Below are positions 1 through 10,313 of a stretch of DNA of 64,000 bases, piece by piece. Source of the stretch: Nocardia vermiculata NBRC 100427 (GTDB taxonomy: Bacteria; Actinomycetota; Actinomycetes; Mycobacteriales; Mycobacteriaceae); assembly GCF_001613265.1 (NCBI RefSeq), contig NZ_BDCA01000002.1, positions 1 to 64,000 of the forward strand, given 5' to 3'. The notes under the pieces were generated by a model. The model did no database searches. It worked only from the letters and a program-made list of their open reading frames with translations, and was not told the DNA's origin. Position 1 is the first letter of the stretch, and each line of letters opens with the position of its first letter. Both the position numbers and the translations under genes were made by a program.

Positions 1-3000
1 GCCGCGCCGCCGCAGGCGCGCACCGCCAAGCCTCAGGCCAGCACCACCCCCGCCCCCGCCTCCAACGCCGCACCCGCCAAGGGCGCGCCCGCCGAGCCGT
101 CCGCCGACGAGAAGAAGGTGCTGCGCGGGCCCGCTGCCGCCATCGTCCGGAACATGTCGTCGTCGCTGACCATCCCGACCGCCACCAGCGTGCGGGCCAT
201 CCCGGCGAAACTGATGATCGACAACCGTCTGGTCATCAACAACCACCTCGCCCGCACCCGGGGCGGCAAGATCTCGTTCACCCATCTGCTGGGTTACGCG
301 ATCGTCCAGGCGATCGGGTCGTTCCCGAACATGAACCGCCACTTCGCCGAGATCGACGGCAAGCCGAACTCGGTCACCCCCGCGCACACCAACCTCGGCC
401 TGGCCATCGACCTCAAGGGCAAGGACGGCAGCCGCACCCTGGTGGTCGCGGCGATCAAGAACACCGAGACCATGTCCTTCGCGCAGTTCCACAGCGCCTA
501 CGAGGACATCGTGCGCCGCGCCCGCGACGGCAAACTCGGTGCCGACGACTTCTCCGGCGTCACCATCTCGCTGACCAACCCCGGCACGATCGGTACCAAC
601 CACTCGGTGCCGCGCCTGATGCCGGGCCAGGGTGCGATCATCGGTGCGGGCGCCATGGAGTACCCGGCCGAATTCCAGGGCATGAGCGATCAGCAGCTCG
701 CCGAGATCGGTGTCGGCAAGCTGATGACGCTGACCTCCACCTACGATCACCGCATCATCCAGGGCGCGGAATCGGGCGACTTCCTGCGCACCATCCACAA
801 CCTGCTGATCTCCGACGAGTTCTACGACGAGATCTTCCACGGCATGGGTGTCCCCTACGAGCCGGTGCGCTGGCGCAAGGACATCAAGGAACGCGGCGTC
901 GACAAGAGCGTGCGCGTGCAGGAACTGATCGGCGCCTACCGTGCCCGCGGCCACCTGATGGCCGACACCGATCCGCTGCGCCTGGTCAAGGACAAGTTCC
1001 GCAGCCACCCCGACCTCGATGTCACTTCGCACGGGCTGACGCTGTGGGATCTGGACCGCGAGTTCAACGTCGCCGGCTTCCACGGCCAGGAGCGCATGAA
1101 GCTGCGCGATGTGCTGTCGGTGCTGCGTGATGCGTACTGCCGTCACGTCGGTGTGGAGTACACGCACATCCTCGACACCGAGCAGCTGCAGTGGATCCGG
1201 GACCGGGTCGAGCAGCAGCACGCGAAGCCGACCGTAGCCCAGCAGAAGTACATTCTGAGCAGGCTGAACGCCGCGGAGGCGTTCGAGACCTTCCTGCAGA
1301 CCAAGTACGTCGGCCAGAAGCGGTTCTCGCTCGAGGGCGCCGAAACCGTCATCCCGATGATGGACGCGGTGATCGACCAGTGCGCCGAGCACGCACTCGA
1401 CGAGGTCGTCATCGGTATGCCGCACCGCGGCCGGTTGAATGTGCTGGCCAATATCGTCGGCAAGCCGTACTCGCAGATCTTCACCGAGTTCGAGGGCAAT
1501 ATGAACCCGGCCGCCACCCACGGCTCGGGCGATGTGAAGTACCACCTCGGCGCGCAGGGCACCTACATCCAGATGTTCGGCGACAACGACATCGAGGTCT
1601 CGCTGACGGCCAACCCGTCCCACCTCGAGGCCGTCGACCCGGTGCTGGAGGGCCTGGTCCGCGCGAAGCAGGATCTGCTCACCAAGGAAGATCTGGTCAC
1701 CAAGGGCGAGGAGGCGCGCACCTTCTCGGTCGTGCCGCTGATGCTGCACGGTGACGCGGCCTTCGCCGGCCAGGGTGTGGTCGCCGAGACGCTGAACATG
1801 TCCGACCTGCGCGGTTATCGGGTCGGCGGCACGGTGCACATCGTGGTCAACAACCAGATCGGGTTCACCACCGCCCCCGAGAACAGCCGCTCCACCGAGT
1901 ACTCGACGGATATCGCGAAGTTCATCGGTGCGCCGATCTTCCACGTCAACGGCGACGATCCCGAGGCCTGCACCTGGGTTTCGCGACTGGCGACCGACTA
2001 TCGCGAGCGGTTCCACAAGGACGTGGTCATCGACCTGATCTGCTACCGCCGCCGCGGCCACAACGAGGGTGACGACCCCTCGATGACCCAGCCGTACATG
2101 TACGACGTCATCGACACCAAGCGCAGCGTCCGCAAGTCCTACACCGAAGCCCTGATCGGCCGCGGTGACATCTCCATGAAGGAGGCCGAGGACGCCCTGC
2201 GCGATTACCAGGGCCAGCTGGAGCGGGTGTTCAACGAGGTCCGGGAGTTGGAGAAGTATCCGCCGGAGCCGAGCGAATCGGTCGAGCTGGAGCAGACCGT
2301 CGGCACGGTGGTCACCGCCGTCGACAAGTCGGTACTGCAGCGCATCGGCGACGCCTTCCTCGGCACGCCGGACGGTTTCAGCGTGCACCCGCGCGTGAAG
2401 CCGGTGCTGGAGCGGCGCCGGGAGATGGCCTACGAGGGCAAGATCGACTGGGCCTTCGCGGAACTGCTGGCGTTCGGCACGCTCATAGATCAGGGCCGGG
2501 CGGTCCGCCTGACCGGTCAGGACTCGCGTCGCGGCACCTTCACGCAGCGGCATTCGGTGATCATCGATCGCAAGTCCGGTGCGGAGTACACCCCGCTGCA
2601 CAACATCGGCAGCGAGAACCCGGGGTGGTTCGCGGTCCACGACTCGGCGCTGAGCGAGTTCGCCGCGGTCGGATTCGAGTACGGCTATTCGCTGGGTAAC
2701 CCGGATGCGCTGGTGCTCTGGGAGGCGCAGTTCGGCGACTTCGTCAACGGTGCGCAGTCGATCATCGACGAGTTCATCTCCTCCGGCGAGGCCAAGTGGG
2801 GTCAGCTGTCGGAGGTCGTACTGCTGCTGCCGCACGGCCACGAAGGCCAGGGCCCCGACCACACCTCGGGCCGCATCGAGCGGTTCCTGCAGTTGTGCGC
2901 CGAGGGCTCGATGACGGTGGCGGTTCCGTCGACTCCGTCGAACTACTTCCACCTGCTGCGCCGCCACGTGCTCGACGGCATTCGCCGGCCGCTGATCGTC

Positions 3001-3495
3001 TTCACCCCGAAGTCGATGCTGCGCAACAAGGCCGTGGTCTCCAATATCGAGGACTTCACCGACGCGAAGTTCCGCTCGGTGCTCGAGGAGCCGACCTACG
3101 AGAGCGGCGACGGCGATCGCAGCAAGGTCAAGCGGGTGCTGCTGACCAGCGGCAAGCTCTACTACGAGCTGGCCGCGGAGAAGGCCAAGAAGAACCGCGA
3201 CGATATCGCGATCGTCCGGGTGGAGCAGCTGTACCCGATCCCGACCTACCGGCTCAACGAGAAGCTGGCCACCTACCCCAACGCCACCGATGTGGCCTGG
3301 GTGCAGGAGGAGCCGGCCAACCAGGGTGCCTGGCCGTTCTTCGGCCTGAACCTGCCGGATATCCTGCCGGATCGGTTCGGCAAGCTGCGCCGCATCTCCC
3401 GCCGCGTCATGTCGGCCCCGTCCTCGGGTTCGTCGAAGGTGCATGCGGTGGAACAGCAGGAGATCGTCGACGAGGCGTTCGCACCGACCGCCTAG
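1..3495 (+). CDS. kgd: Multifunctional 2-oxoglutarate metabolism enzyme (E2-like plus E1), 5' end missing
   Basis: Thiamine-diphosphate enzyme of the TCA cycle: 2-oxoglutarate decarboxylase/dehydrogenase E1 fused to an E2-type succinyltransferase domain, as in mycobacterial Kgd/SucA. The reading frame is open from base 1, so the N-terminus lies upstream; 1164 residues are visible. Visible order: an Ala/Pro-rich linker (about residues 1-38), an E2 catalytic domain (about 45-280) with the [11 protein letters not shown] active-site motif (His near 250), then the E1 part with [17 protein letters not shown] and the cofactor motif GDAAFAGQG (584-592). Mycobacterial Kgd is about 1230 residues, so roughly 70-100 residues are missing. 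The gene ends with TAG and is followed by a strong hairpin. Identification is very secure; the balance of decarboxylase and dehydrogenase activity in vivo cannot be read from the sequence. Confidence 0.97.
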   Translation, partial: AAPPQARTAKPQASTTPAPASNAAPAKGAPAEPSADEKKVLRGPAAAIVRNMSSSLTIPTATSVRAIPAKLMIDNRLVINNHLARTRGGKISFTHLLGYAIVQAIGSFPNMNRHFAEIDGKPNSVTPAHTNLGLAIDLKGKDGSRTLVVAAIKNTETMSFAQFHSAYEDIVRRARDGKLGADDFSGVTISLTNPGTIGTNHSVPRLMPGQGAIIGAGAMEYPAEFQGMSDQQLAEIGVGKLMTLTSTYDHRIIQGAESGDFLRTIHNLLISDEFYDEIFHGMGVPYEPVRWRKDIKERGVDKSVRVQELIGAYRARGHLMADTDPLRLVKDKFRSHPDLDVTSHGLTLWDLDREFNVAGFHGQERMKLRDVLSVLRDAYCRHVGVEYTHILDTEQLQWIRDRVEQQHAKPTVAQQKYILSRLNAAEAFETFLQTKYVGQKRFSLEGAETVIPMMDAVIDQCAEHALDEVVIGMPHRGRLNVLANIVGKPYSQIFTEFEGNMNPAATHGSGDVKYHLGAQGTYIQMFGDNDIEVSLTANPSHLEAVDPVLEGLVRAKQDLLTKEDLVTKGEEARTFSVVPLMLHGDAAFAGQGVVAETLNMSDLRGYRVGGTVHIVVNNQIGFTTAPENSRSTEYSTDIAKFIGAPIFHVNGDDPEACTWVSRLATDYRERFHKDVVIDLICYRRRGHNEGDDPSMTQPYMYDVIDTKRSVRKSYTEALIGRGDISMKEAEDALRDYQGQLERVFNEVRELEKYPPEPSESVELEQTVGTVVTAVDKSVLQRIGDAFLGTPDGFSVHPRVKPVLERRREMAYEGKIDWAFAELLAFGTLIDQGRAVRLTGQDSRRGTFTQRHSVIIDRKSGAEYTPLHNIGSENPGWFAVHDSALSEFAAVGFEYGYSLGNPDALVLWEAQFGDFVNGAQSIIDEFISSGEAKWGQLSEVVLLLPHGHEGQGPDHTSGRIERFLQLCAEGSMTVAVPSTPSNYFHLLRRHVLDGIRRPLIVFTPKSMLRNKAVVSNIEDFTDAKFRSVLEEPTYESGDGDRSKVKRVLLTSGKLYYELAAEKAKKNRDDIAIVRVEQLYPIPTYRLNEKLATYPNATDVAWVQEEPANQGAWPFFGLNLPDILPDRFGKLRRISRRVMSAPSSGSSKVHAVEQQEIVDEAFAPTA

Positions 3496-3540
3496 TCGCC
3501 AGAGTTGTGCGGGTCGTCCGATCCGCACCGCCTGACCTCA

Positions 3541-3585
3541 CGCCGGGCCGGGACCCACTCCACGAGAGTGAGTCCCGGCCCGGCG
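3541..3585 (+). terminator. Strong hairpin terminator after kgd
   Basis: Two 20-base arms (3541-3560 and 3566-3585) pair with one mismatch around a 5-base loop. The hairpin lies 46 bases after the kgd stop and is followed by TTCGTC rather than a T-run, as is common for high-GC actinobacterial terminators. Confidence 0.75.
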
Positions 3586-3645
3586 TTCGTCACATTCGGG
3601 CTCCTTCGCTCGTCGAAGTGGTGGTACACACTTGCCGCCATCTAC

Positions 3646-3671
3646 TTCCACGCCGTATATTCGGCGTGGAA
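3646..3671. promoter_or_regulatory. Perfect palindrome upstream of padR, probable operator
   Basis: Arms TTCCACGCCG and CGGCGTGGAA match perfectly around the AT spacer TATATT. The site lies about 70 bases before the PadR start and downstream of the kgd terminator. A PadR homodimer binding its own promoter is the simplest reading (inference). No other copy was noticed in the window. Confidence 0.6.
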
Positions 3672-3740
3672 TATTTGATGAGGACTATGTCGGCGCGCGC
3701 GAGTAGCGTCCCCGGCATTCGATGAAGGGAGCCGAAGTCG

Positions 3741-4451
3741 ATGGGAAAGCAGCCGGGTGCCACGTTGACGCCGATGGCGATCGCGGTACTGGCGCTGCTG
3801 GAGGAAGCGCCGATGCATCCGTACGAGATGTATCAACTGACGCTCAAACGCCGGGAAGACGCGCTGATCAAGATCCGTCCCGGCTCGCTCTATCACACGG
3901 TGACGCGACTGGCCGAACAAGACCTGGTCCGTCCCGAGAGCACCGAGCGCGCGGGTAACCGGCCCGAGCGCACCACCTACCGCATCACCGAGGCGGGTAC
4001 CGCAGCGTTGCGGCACCGCATCTCCGAGATCATCCGCCGGCCGATCCGCGAGTATCCGATCTTCCCCGTCGCCCTGGCAGAAGCGCACAATCTGCCCGCC
4101 GACGAGGTGGTCGCACTGCTCACCGAACGCATCGCCCTGCTGGACGAAGACATCGCCGAGTTCGACGCCATCCGTCAATGGACCAGTTCGCACGGTGTGC
4201 CGCGCCGCTACTGGATGGTCGTCGAATTCCTGCACGCCCAGACGACCGGTGAAGCCGACTGGCTGCGCGGTCTCGTCGACGAACTCCGCGACGGTTCGCT
4301 GCCGTGGGGGGAATTCGACGAGGAGGGATCCCGTTGCCCCACGAGGGACGGTGATCTCGGTCACGACTGGGGCGCGGCACTCCCCGACGAGGTCCTCGCC
4401 GACATACGCAACGGCGGTGTGCGGACCGCCGACCATCGGCCGAGCACGTGA
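3741..4451 (+). CDS. PadR family transcriptional regulator
   Basis: A 236-residue DNA-binding repressor. The N-terminal winged helix (residues about 9-95) includes the typical PadR stretch ALLEEAPMHPYEMYQLTLKR followed by PGSLYHTVTRL. The C-terminal part (about 100-190) is the helical Vir-type dimerisation region. The ATG at 3741 is preceded by AAGGGAG at 3725-3731. The gene sits 79 bases before an MFS exporter on the same strand and behind a perfect palindrome, so it probably represses itself and the exporter until a toxic compound binds. The ligand is unknown. Confidence 0.9.
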   Translation: MGKQPGATLTPMAIAVLALLEEAPMHPYEMYQLTLKRREDALIKIRPGSLYHTVTRLAEQDLVRPESTERAGNRPERTTYRITEAGTAALRHRISEIIRRPIREYPIFPVALAEAHNLPADEVVALLTERIALLDEDIAEFDAIRQWTSSHGVPRRYWMVVEFLHAQTTGEADWLRGLVDELRDGSLPWGEFDEEGSRCPTRDGDLGHDWGAALPDEVLADIRNGGVRTADHRPST

Positions 4452-4530
4452 ACTCGGGCCGCTCGCAGCGTTTCACAGACATCACCCCTCGGTCGCACCC
4501 GTCGGCCGAGGCCCGGAACAGGAACGATTT

Positions 4531-6012
4531 ATGACAACCCAAAGAAATCCGTGGCTGGCGCTCACCGCGCTGGTGGTCGGGTTCTTCATGATCCTGCTGG
4601 ATATGACCATCGTCGCGGTGGCCAATCCGGCGATCCTGCAGGACTTGCACACCGATATGAACAAGGTCATCTGGGTCACCAGCGCCTATCTGCTCACCTA
4701 TGCGGTGCCATTGCTGGTCACCGGCCGCCTCGGTGACCGGTTCGGCCCCAAGAACGTCTATCTCGCCGGTCTGGCCGTGTTCACCGCCGCCTCGCTGTGG
4801 TGCGCGATGTCGGGCACGGTCGAGATGCTGATCGCCGCCCGCGCCGTCCAGGGCCTGGGCGCGGCACTGATGACGCCGCAGACCATGGCCGTCATCACCC
4901 GCACCTTCCCGCCGGACAAGCGTGGCGCGGCCATGGGCCTGTGGGGCGGTGTGGCCGGTCTGGCCACACTGGTCGGCCCGATTCTCGGCGGTGTACTGGT
5001 CGACTGGCAGGGCTGGAACTGGATCTTCTACATCAACGTGCCCGTCGGCATCGTGGCCTTCGTACTCGCCGTATGGCTGGTGCCGAATCTGGAAACCCAT
5101 CAGCACAAGTTCGACATCGTGGGCGTGATCCTCAGCGGCGCCGGCATGTTCCTGCTGGTGTTCGGCATTCAGGAAGGCAACACGCGTGATTGGGACGGCT
5201 GGATCTGGGCGATGATCATCGCCGGCATCGTGGTGCTCGGCCTGTTCGTGGTCAACCAGGCACGCAACACCGAAGAACCGCTGGTGCCGATGAGCCTGTT
5301 CCGCGACCGCAACTTCTCCATGTCGAGTGTCGCGATCGCCGCCATGGGCGCGGCAGTCACCGCCCTGATGGTGCCGATGTACTTCTACCTGGAGGCGGTG
5401 CGCGAATACTCGCCGACTCGTGCCGCGTTGGTGCTGGCCCCGATGGCAATCGTCACCGGCTTCACCGCACCGATCATCGGCAAGATCTCCGATCGGATGC
5501 CGCCGCGGGTGCTGCCGACACTGGGCTTCGCGGGCTTCGCGATCACCGTGTTCGGCTTCGGCGCGCTGATGAAACCGGACAGCCCGATCGTGGTGATCCT
5601 GATCATCGCCGGAGTCGCCGGCCTGTCCAACTCCTGCATCTGGGCGCCGCTGGCCACGACCGCGACACACAATCTGCCTGTGCATCAGGCCGGTGCGGGC
5701 GCGGGCGTGTACAACACCATGCGCCAGGTCGGCTCGGTCCTGGGTAGTGCGACGATCGCGGCCCTGGTGTCGTCCCGGATGTCGGCCCAGGGTTTGGCCG
5801 GTGGCCAGTTCGGTGAGGGCGGTGGCGCCGGGATGGGCCCCATTCCGGAACAGATCATCGACAAGTTCAGTACCGCGCTGGGCCAGTCGATGATTCTGCC
5901 CGGTGCGATCCTGCTGATCGGCGTGGTTGCCTCGGCGCTGTTCATCTCCCATGCGAAGCAGCCGGGCGCCGAGCCGGATGCGGAGAAGGCGAAAGCCGAC
6001 GTCGCCGGCTGA
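4531..6012 (+). CDS. MFS drug transporter, DHA2 (EmrB/QacA, 14-TM) family
   Basis: A 493-residue inner-membrane proton-coupled exporter. About 14 hydrophobic segments are visible. The DHA2 signature near TM1 (LDMTIVAVANP, about residues 23-33) and the motif C-like stretch ending VGPILGGVLVDW are present, with GRLGDRFGPK as motif A after TM2. The ATG at 4531 is preceded by CAGGAACG. The frame stays open much further upstream, but the earlier codons give no membrane-protein sequence. It lies directly behind padR, so it is likely the regulated efflux pump for hydrophobic drugs or antiseptics. The substrate cannot be predicted. Confidence 0.9.
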   Translation: MTTQRNPWLALTALVVGFFMILLDMTIVAVANPAILQDLHTDMNKVIWVTSAYLLTYAVPLLVTGRLGDRFGPKNVYLAGLAVFTAASLWCAMSGTVEMLIAARAVQGLGAALMTPQTMAVITRTFPPDKRGAAMGLWGGVAGLATLVGPILGGVLVDWQGWNWIFYINVPVGIVAFVLAVWLVPNLETHQHKFDIVGVILSGAGMFLLVFGIQEGNTRDWDGWIWAMIIAGIVVLGLFVVNQARNTEEPLVPMSLFRDRNFSMSSVAIAAMGAAVTALMVPMYFYLEAVREYSPTRAALVLAPMAIVTGFTAPIIGKISDRMPPRVLPTLGFAGFAITVFGFGALMKPDSPIVVILIIAGVAGLSNSCIWAPLATTATHNLPVHQAGAGAGVYNTMRQVGSVLGSATIAALVSSRMSAQGLAGGQFGEGGGAGMGPIPEQIIDKFSTALGQSMILPGAILLIGVVASALFISHAKQPGAEPDAEKAKADVAG

Positions 6013-6033
6013 TCCGATCGTTATCTGCCGCAT

Positions 6034-6066
6034 AGGCCCGCCCGAACTGCCTGTTCGGGCGGGCCT
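6034..6066 (+). terminator. Intrinsic terminator after the padR-MFS pair
   Basis: Perfect 14-bp stem (6034-6047 with 6053-6066), a 5-base loop and a short TTTCG end, 21 bases after the exporter stop. Confidence 0.8.
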
Positions 6067-6201
6067 TTCGCCATTTCCCGGCGCCGTGATCCGGCGCACG
6101 TGGGCAGTTCCACGGCCGGCACCCAGGCGGTTCTCAGGAATCGCGCGCTTAATTGATACAGGATCCGAATCACCGCAGCCGGGTCCGTCGACACACAGGA
6201 T

Positions 6202-7758
6202 GTGAACGAACAGGACGTGATGCTCGTGAATCCGAACCAGGACGATGCACAGGAGCGCGAACCGTACGAACCTCGGTCGGGGGCATACGGTCCACAATCC
6301 GGAGCGCAGGACTCCCAGGCCGGCACGGACGAGCCACGGCCGTACGGTGACGGATCCGCCGCCGAGGCATACGGGCGGCAGCAGGACGCGCAGGGGCCGG
6401 GGACCGGCGGGTACAGCCCGCAGCCCGGTGCATATGGCTCGGGTGCGGATGGGTACAGCCCGGGCCCGGGCGCGTACGGCTCGGGTCCGGGCGGCTACGG
6501 CTCAGGCCCTGGCGGCTACGGCCCGTACTCGGGCACCTACGGCGCATACGGACCACAGCCCGGTGGGTACGGCCCACACCCGGGCGGACACGAGTCACAG
6601 TTCGGCGGTTCACACCCGGGCACATACGGTGCGCGCCCCGGCGGTTCCGGCCGCGGCACCTCCCCTGCCCACCGCCTGACCTTCGGCTTGGTGGCTGCGG
6701 TGGTCGCGGTGATCGCGCTGACCATCGGGCTGGTCGGATCGCGCATCGACGGGCACGGCCCGAGTTCGCTCTCCCCACTGGGCCAAGGGCACGCGCCGGC
6801 TACCCAGCCGATCGACGCCCAGGCCTCCTCGACAGCCCTGGAGCAGGCGGCCAATGCGGTCGTTCCCGGCCTCGTCGTGGTGAATACCGAGATGGGTATG
6901 CAGGGCAGCTCGGGCGCCGGAACCGGCATCGTGATCGGCTCCGACGGCACGGTCCTCACCAACAATCACGTGGTCGAAGGTGCCACCGACATCTCGGTCA
7001 CCGATCTCGGCAACGGGCGCACCTACAGCGGCGCGGTCGCCGGCTTCGACCGGCAGGACGATCTCGCCGTCGTGAAACTGCAGGGCGCCTCCGACCTGGA
7101 GACCGCACCGCTCGGCGATTCGGACACCGTGAAGGTCGGCGACGATATCGTCGGCGTCGGCAATGCGGGTGGCACCGGAACACCCACCGGCGCAGCCGGA
7201 AAGGTGACCGCCCTCGACCGGTCCATCACCGCCAGCGACGAGTCGGCCGGCGCCTCCGAACAGCTGACCGGCCTGATCCAGGTGGCAGCCAATATCCAGC
7301 CCGGCGATTCCGGCGGTCCACTGATCAACAGCTCGGGTGAGGTGATCGGCGTGAACACCGCGGCCTCCCAAGGCTTCCGGCTCGGTACCGGCGGCGGACA
7401 GGGCTTCGCCATCCCGATCAACAAGGCGATCTCGGTGGCCGAGCAGATCCAGTCCGGAACCGGCTCCGACCGCGTCCACATCGGCGATGCCGCATTCCTC
7501 GGCATCACCATGAGCGACGCCGACGGCACCGGGGCCCTGATCCGCGGTGTGGTCACCGGCGGCCCCGCCGAAGCGGCCGGCCTCACCCCCGGCGACGTGA
7601 TCACCAAGCTCGACGACACCGCCATCGACTCCGCCACCACCCTCACCCACGCCATGGACCAACACCATCCAGGCGACACCATCACCCTCACCTGGACCAC
7701 CCCCACCGGCCAGACCCAGTCAGCGCCGACCCCCCTGACCGAAGGCCCCGTCGGCTGA
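6202..7758 (+). CDS. Membrane-anchored HtrA-like (S1C) serine protease with PDZ domain
   Basis: A 518-residue envelope protease. The cytoplasmic N-terminal 150 residues are low complexity, built from repeats such as GPGAYGSG and PGGYG. One TM helix follows at about 159-180, then an extracytoplasmic trypsin-fold domain with catalytic His256 (TNNHVVEG), Asp287 (DDLAVVKL) and Ser370 (GDSGGPL), and a C-terminal PDZ domain at about 425-510. The family does periplasm-like protein quality control. The start is GTG at 6202; an in-frame ATG at 6220 is an alternative, and neither has a strong ribosome site. It is a second HtrA-type protease besides the sigE-linked htrA at 45.4 kb. The gene stands alone, converging on the VOC gene. 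Confidence 0.92.
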   Translation: MNEQDVMLVNPNQDDAQEREPYEPRSGAYGPQSGAQDSQAGTDEPRPYGDGSAAEAYGRQQDAQGPGTGGYSPQPGAYGSGADGYSPGPGAYGSGPGGYGSGPGGYGPYSGTYGAYGPQPGGYGPHPGGHESQFGGSHPGTYGARPGGSGRGTSPAHRLTFGLVAAVVAVIALTIGLVGSRIDGHGPSSLSPLGQGHAPATQPIDAQASSTALEQAANAVVPGLVVVNTEMGMQGSSGAGTGIVIGSDGTVLTNNHVVEGATDISVTDLGNGRTYSGAVAGFDRQDDLAVVKLQGASDLETAPLGDSDTVKVGDDIVGVGNAGGTGTPTGAAGKVTALDRSITASDESAGASEQLTGLIQVAANIQPGDSGGPLINSSGEVIGVNTAASQGFRLGTGGGQGFAIPINKAISVAEQIQSGTGSDRVHIGDAAFLGITMSDADGTGALIRGVVTGGPAEAAGLTPGDVITKLDDTAIDSATTLTHAMDQHHPGDTITLTWTTPTGQTQSAPTPLTEGPVG

Positions 7759-7776
7759 CTCCTCGACCAGCCGTGT

Positions 7777-8199
7777 TTATTCGCCGCCGTACAGGTTGAT
7801 CATCCACGGGATGGAGAATTTGTCGGTGACCATGCCGAATGCGGCGGCCCATTCGGTCTTGTCCAATGGCATCGTCACCTGGCCGCCGTCGGACAGGGCT
7901 GTGAACATGCGGTCGGCTTCGGCGCGGTCGTCGACATCCAGGCACACGCTGTAGGCGGGGTTGGTGTGGTCGACCGTCTGGTCGGGTGGGCAATCCGAGC
8001 CCATGATCATCTGGTCTTCTCGCCAGGTCAGGGCGGCATTGGCGACGCGCTGTGCGACGTCGGCGGGCAGGTCACCGCTGCCGCCGCCCATATCGCCGTA
8101 GCGGACCAGCTGCAGTTCGCCGCCGAGCGCGGACCGATAGAAGGTGAATGCCTCCTCGGCGTTGCCGTCGAAGGTCAGATACGCGGTTGCTGATTTCAC
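7777..8199 (-). CDS. VOC family protein (PhnB-like glyoxalase/bleomycin-resistance fold)
   Basis: A 140-residue cytosolic protein of the PhnB/28-type VOC group. It opens AYLTFDGNAEEAFTFYRSAL, the usual start of this family, and contains ALGGELQ and the late WMINLYGG ending. The GTG at 8199 is chosen because AGGAGG stands 5 bases before it; the longer upstream reading has no family similarity. Family members are metal-binding or degenerate dioxygenase-fold proteins with varied or unknown substrates, so no reaction is assigned. It lies only 18 bases from the convergent protease gene. Confidence 0.85.
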   Translation of the reverse strand: MKSATAYLTFDGNAEEAFTFYRSALGGELQLVRYGDMGGGSGDLPADVAQRVANAALTWREDQMIMGSDCPPDQTVDHTNPAYSVCLDVDDRAEADRMFTALSDGGQVTMPLDKTEWAAAFGMVTDKFSIPWMINLYGGE

Positions 8200-8347
8200 G
8201 GTTGCCTCCTGCGGAATCGATGAGGCCCGCGGCCGGCGGCCACGGCACCCACATATGGGACGGGAACCGCGACGGAAAATCATCGGGCCCGGATCGGTAA
8301 TGCCCGGCGCCGCCTCGCCTACACCCGCATCCGTCCACCACGGACAC

Positions 8348-8384
8348 TGCGGGCCCGTCCTCCACTGGGGAAGACGGGCCCGCA
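8348..8384 (-). terminator. Terminator downstream of the fadD15-type gene
   Basis: A 16-bp stem with one mismatch (8348-8363 with 8369-8384) and a 5-base loop, 16 bases beyond the fadD stop on the minus strand. Confidence 0.7.
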
Positions 8385-8399
8385 GACCGTGTGCGTGGC

Positions 8400-10190
8400 T
8401 CAGCCGTAGATCGCTTCGACCTCGTCGGCGTAGTTCTTCATGACCACGTTGCGCTTGAGCGACATCTTGGGGGTCAGCTCCCCGGTCTCCTCGGTCCAGT
8501 CGACCGACAGGATGCGGATCTTCTTGATCGCCTCCGCATGCGAGACCAGCTTGTTGGTCTCCTTGACCGCCTTGTCGATATCGGCGACCAGTTCGGGCAG
8601 CTCGATGAGCTTCTCGATCGGGGTGTCCTCGGGCACGTTGTTGCGCGACTTCCAGCCCGGAACCGCCTCCGGATCCAGCGTCACCAGTGCGCCGACGAAC
8701 GGGCGGCTGTCGCCGACCACCATGACCTGGCTGATCAGCGGGTGTGCGCGCAGTGAATCCTCGAGCATCCCGGGTGAGACGTTCTTACCACCGGCGGTGA
8801 CGATGATTTCCTTCTTGCGGCCGGTGATGGTGATGAAGCCCTGCTCGTCGATGGAGCCCAGATCACCGGTCTTGAACCAGCCGTCGGCGAAGGCTTCCTC
8901 GGTGGCGGCCGGATTGTTCCAGTAGCCGCTGAACAGCACCGGGCCGCGCAGCAGCAATTCGCCGTCGTCGGCCACCTTGGCGGCATGGCCGCCGAGCGGA
9001 CGGCCCACCGAGCCGACCTTCAGGTGCTCGGGAGTGTTCACCGACACCGCGGCGGTGGACTCGGTCAGGCCGTAGCCCTCGTAGATGGTGACGCCGATAC
9101 CGCGGAAGAAGTGGCCGAGCCGCTCCCCCAGCGGACCACCGCCGGAGACCGCGGACTTACAGCGCCCGCCCATCGCCTCGCGCAGCTTGCTGTACACCAG
9201 CTTGTCGAAGACGGTGTGCTTGAGCTTCAGCACCAGATTCGGGCCGCCCGAGTCCAGCGCCCGGCTGTACTCCACCGCGGTGTCCGCGGCGAGATCGAAG
9301 ATCTTGCCCTTGCCGCCGTCGTGCGCCTTCTGCTTGGCACCGTTGAACACCTTCTCGAATACCCGCGGCACCGAGAGGATGAAGTCGGGCTTGTACTCGC
9401 CGAACTGATCGACCAGCGTCGACCAGTCCGCGGTGTGAGCCACGGTGACCCCGGCGTCGAACGCGGCCAGCGCGACGGCGCGGGCGAAGACGTGCGCCAG
9501 TGGCAGGAACAGCAGCGAGCGATGCCCGGCCTTCAGGAACTGCGGCATGGCGGCGCGGTCGGCAGCCGACTCGGCGTAGAGATTGGCATGCGAGAGCATG
9601 ACGCCCTTGGGCCGGCCGGTAGTGCCGGAGGTGTAGATCAACGATGCCGGGGAGGCGGCCTTGACCTGCTTGCGGCGCTCGTGCACCGCGGCATCCTCCA
9701 GGCCGGCGCCGCGCTCGACGAGGGTGGCGATGGCGCCGTCGTCGATCACCAGTGGCTCGCCCAGCTCCGGCAGGCCGTCCTCGATCTCGGCGATGGTGGC
9801 GCGGTGCTTGGCGTTCTCGACGATGATCAGCTTGGTGCCGGAGTCGGAGAGAATCCAGCGTGCCTGCTCGGCGGAGGAACTGTCGAAGATCGCGACCGTG
9901 CAACCGCCGGCAGCCCAGATGGCGAAGTCGAGCACGACCCACTCGTAGCGGGTGGCGGCCAGGATCGCGACCCGGTCCCCGAGTTCGATGCCGGACGCGA
10001 TCAGCCCCTTGGCCACCGCGGTGACGTCGGTCGCGAACTCTGCCGCGGTGACGTCTGTCCAGCCGCCCTTGCCGTCCGGCTTGTTGAACACCACCAGGCC
10101 GGGCGTGCGCTCGGCATGCCGGAAGGCGCCGTCAGACATATTGGCGTCTTCGGGGATGGTGTAGGTAGCCGGGACTTCGAACTCTCGCAT
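8400..10190 (-). CDS. fadD15: Long-chain fatty-acid-CoA ligase, FadD15 type
   Basis: A 596-residue ANL-superfamily enzyme that activates long-chain fatty acids to acyl-CoA with ATP. The AMP-binding signature LIYTSGTTGRPKGVMLSH, the middle motif YEGYGLTES and the C-terminal hinge and lysine region (ITGRKKEIIVTAGGKNVSP) are all present. The ATG at 10190 starts MREFEVPATYTIPEDANMSD and follows a GGAAGGG ribosome site; about 22 further residues are open upstream but uncharacteristic. The gene is monocistronic with its own terminator. FadD15 is a family-level name: the M. tuberculosis gene (Rv2187) lies elsewhere, so this position is not syntenic. Confidence 0.9.
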   Translation of the reverse strand: MREFEVPATYTIPEDANMSDGAFRHAERTPGLVVFNKPDGKGGWTDVTAAEFATDVTAVAKGLIASGIELGDRVAILAATRYEWVVLDFAIWAAGGCTVAIFDSSSAEQARWILSDSGTKLIIVENAKHRATIAEIEDGLPELGEPLVIDDGAIATLVERGAGLEDAAVHERRKQVKAASPASLIYTSGTTGRPKGVMLSHANLYAESAADRAAMPQFLKAGHRSLLFLPLAHVFARAVALAAFDAGVTVAHTADWSTLVDQFGEYKPDFILSVPRVFEKVFNGAKQKAHDGGKGKIFDLAADTAVEYSRALDSGGPNLVLKLKHTVFDKLVYSKLREAMGGRCKSAVSGGGPLGERLGHFFRGIGVTIYEGYGLTESTAAVSVNTPEHLKVGSVGRPLGGHAAKVADDGELLLRGPVLFSGYWNNPAATEEAFADGWFKTGDLGSIDEQGFITITGRKKEIIVTAGGKNVSPGMLEDSLRAHPLISQVMVVGDSRPFVGALVTLDPEAVPGWKSRNNVPEDTPIEKLIELPELVADIDKAVKETNKLVSHAEAIKKIRILSVDWTEETGELTPKMSLKRNVVMKNYADEVEAIYG

Positions 10191-10313
10191 CGGTGCCCTT
10201 CCACGTGGTCTACTCGCCAGTAATTTACGCCAGCCGCAGCGGCGCGTTCCGTCCACCCGTCCGGTCGGCGCCCCGACCCGGGTACGGAGCGTCGAAACAC
10301 GCCCGCCCGGCTT

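Noticed and set aside
4120..6297. 725-codon open frame on the minus strand opposite padR-MFS
   Set aside because: Composition is the His/Arg/Gln-rich pattern of antisense high-GC DNA, no motif, and it fully overlaps two clear genes.
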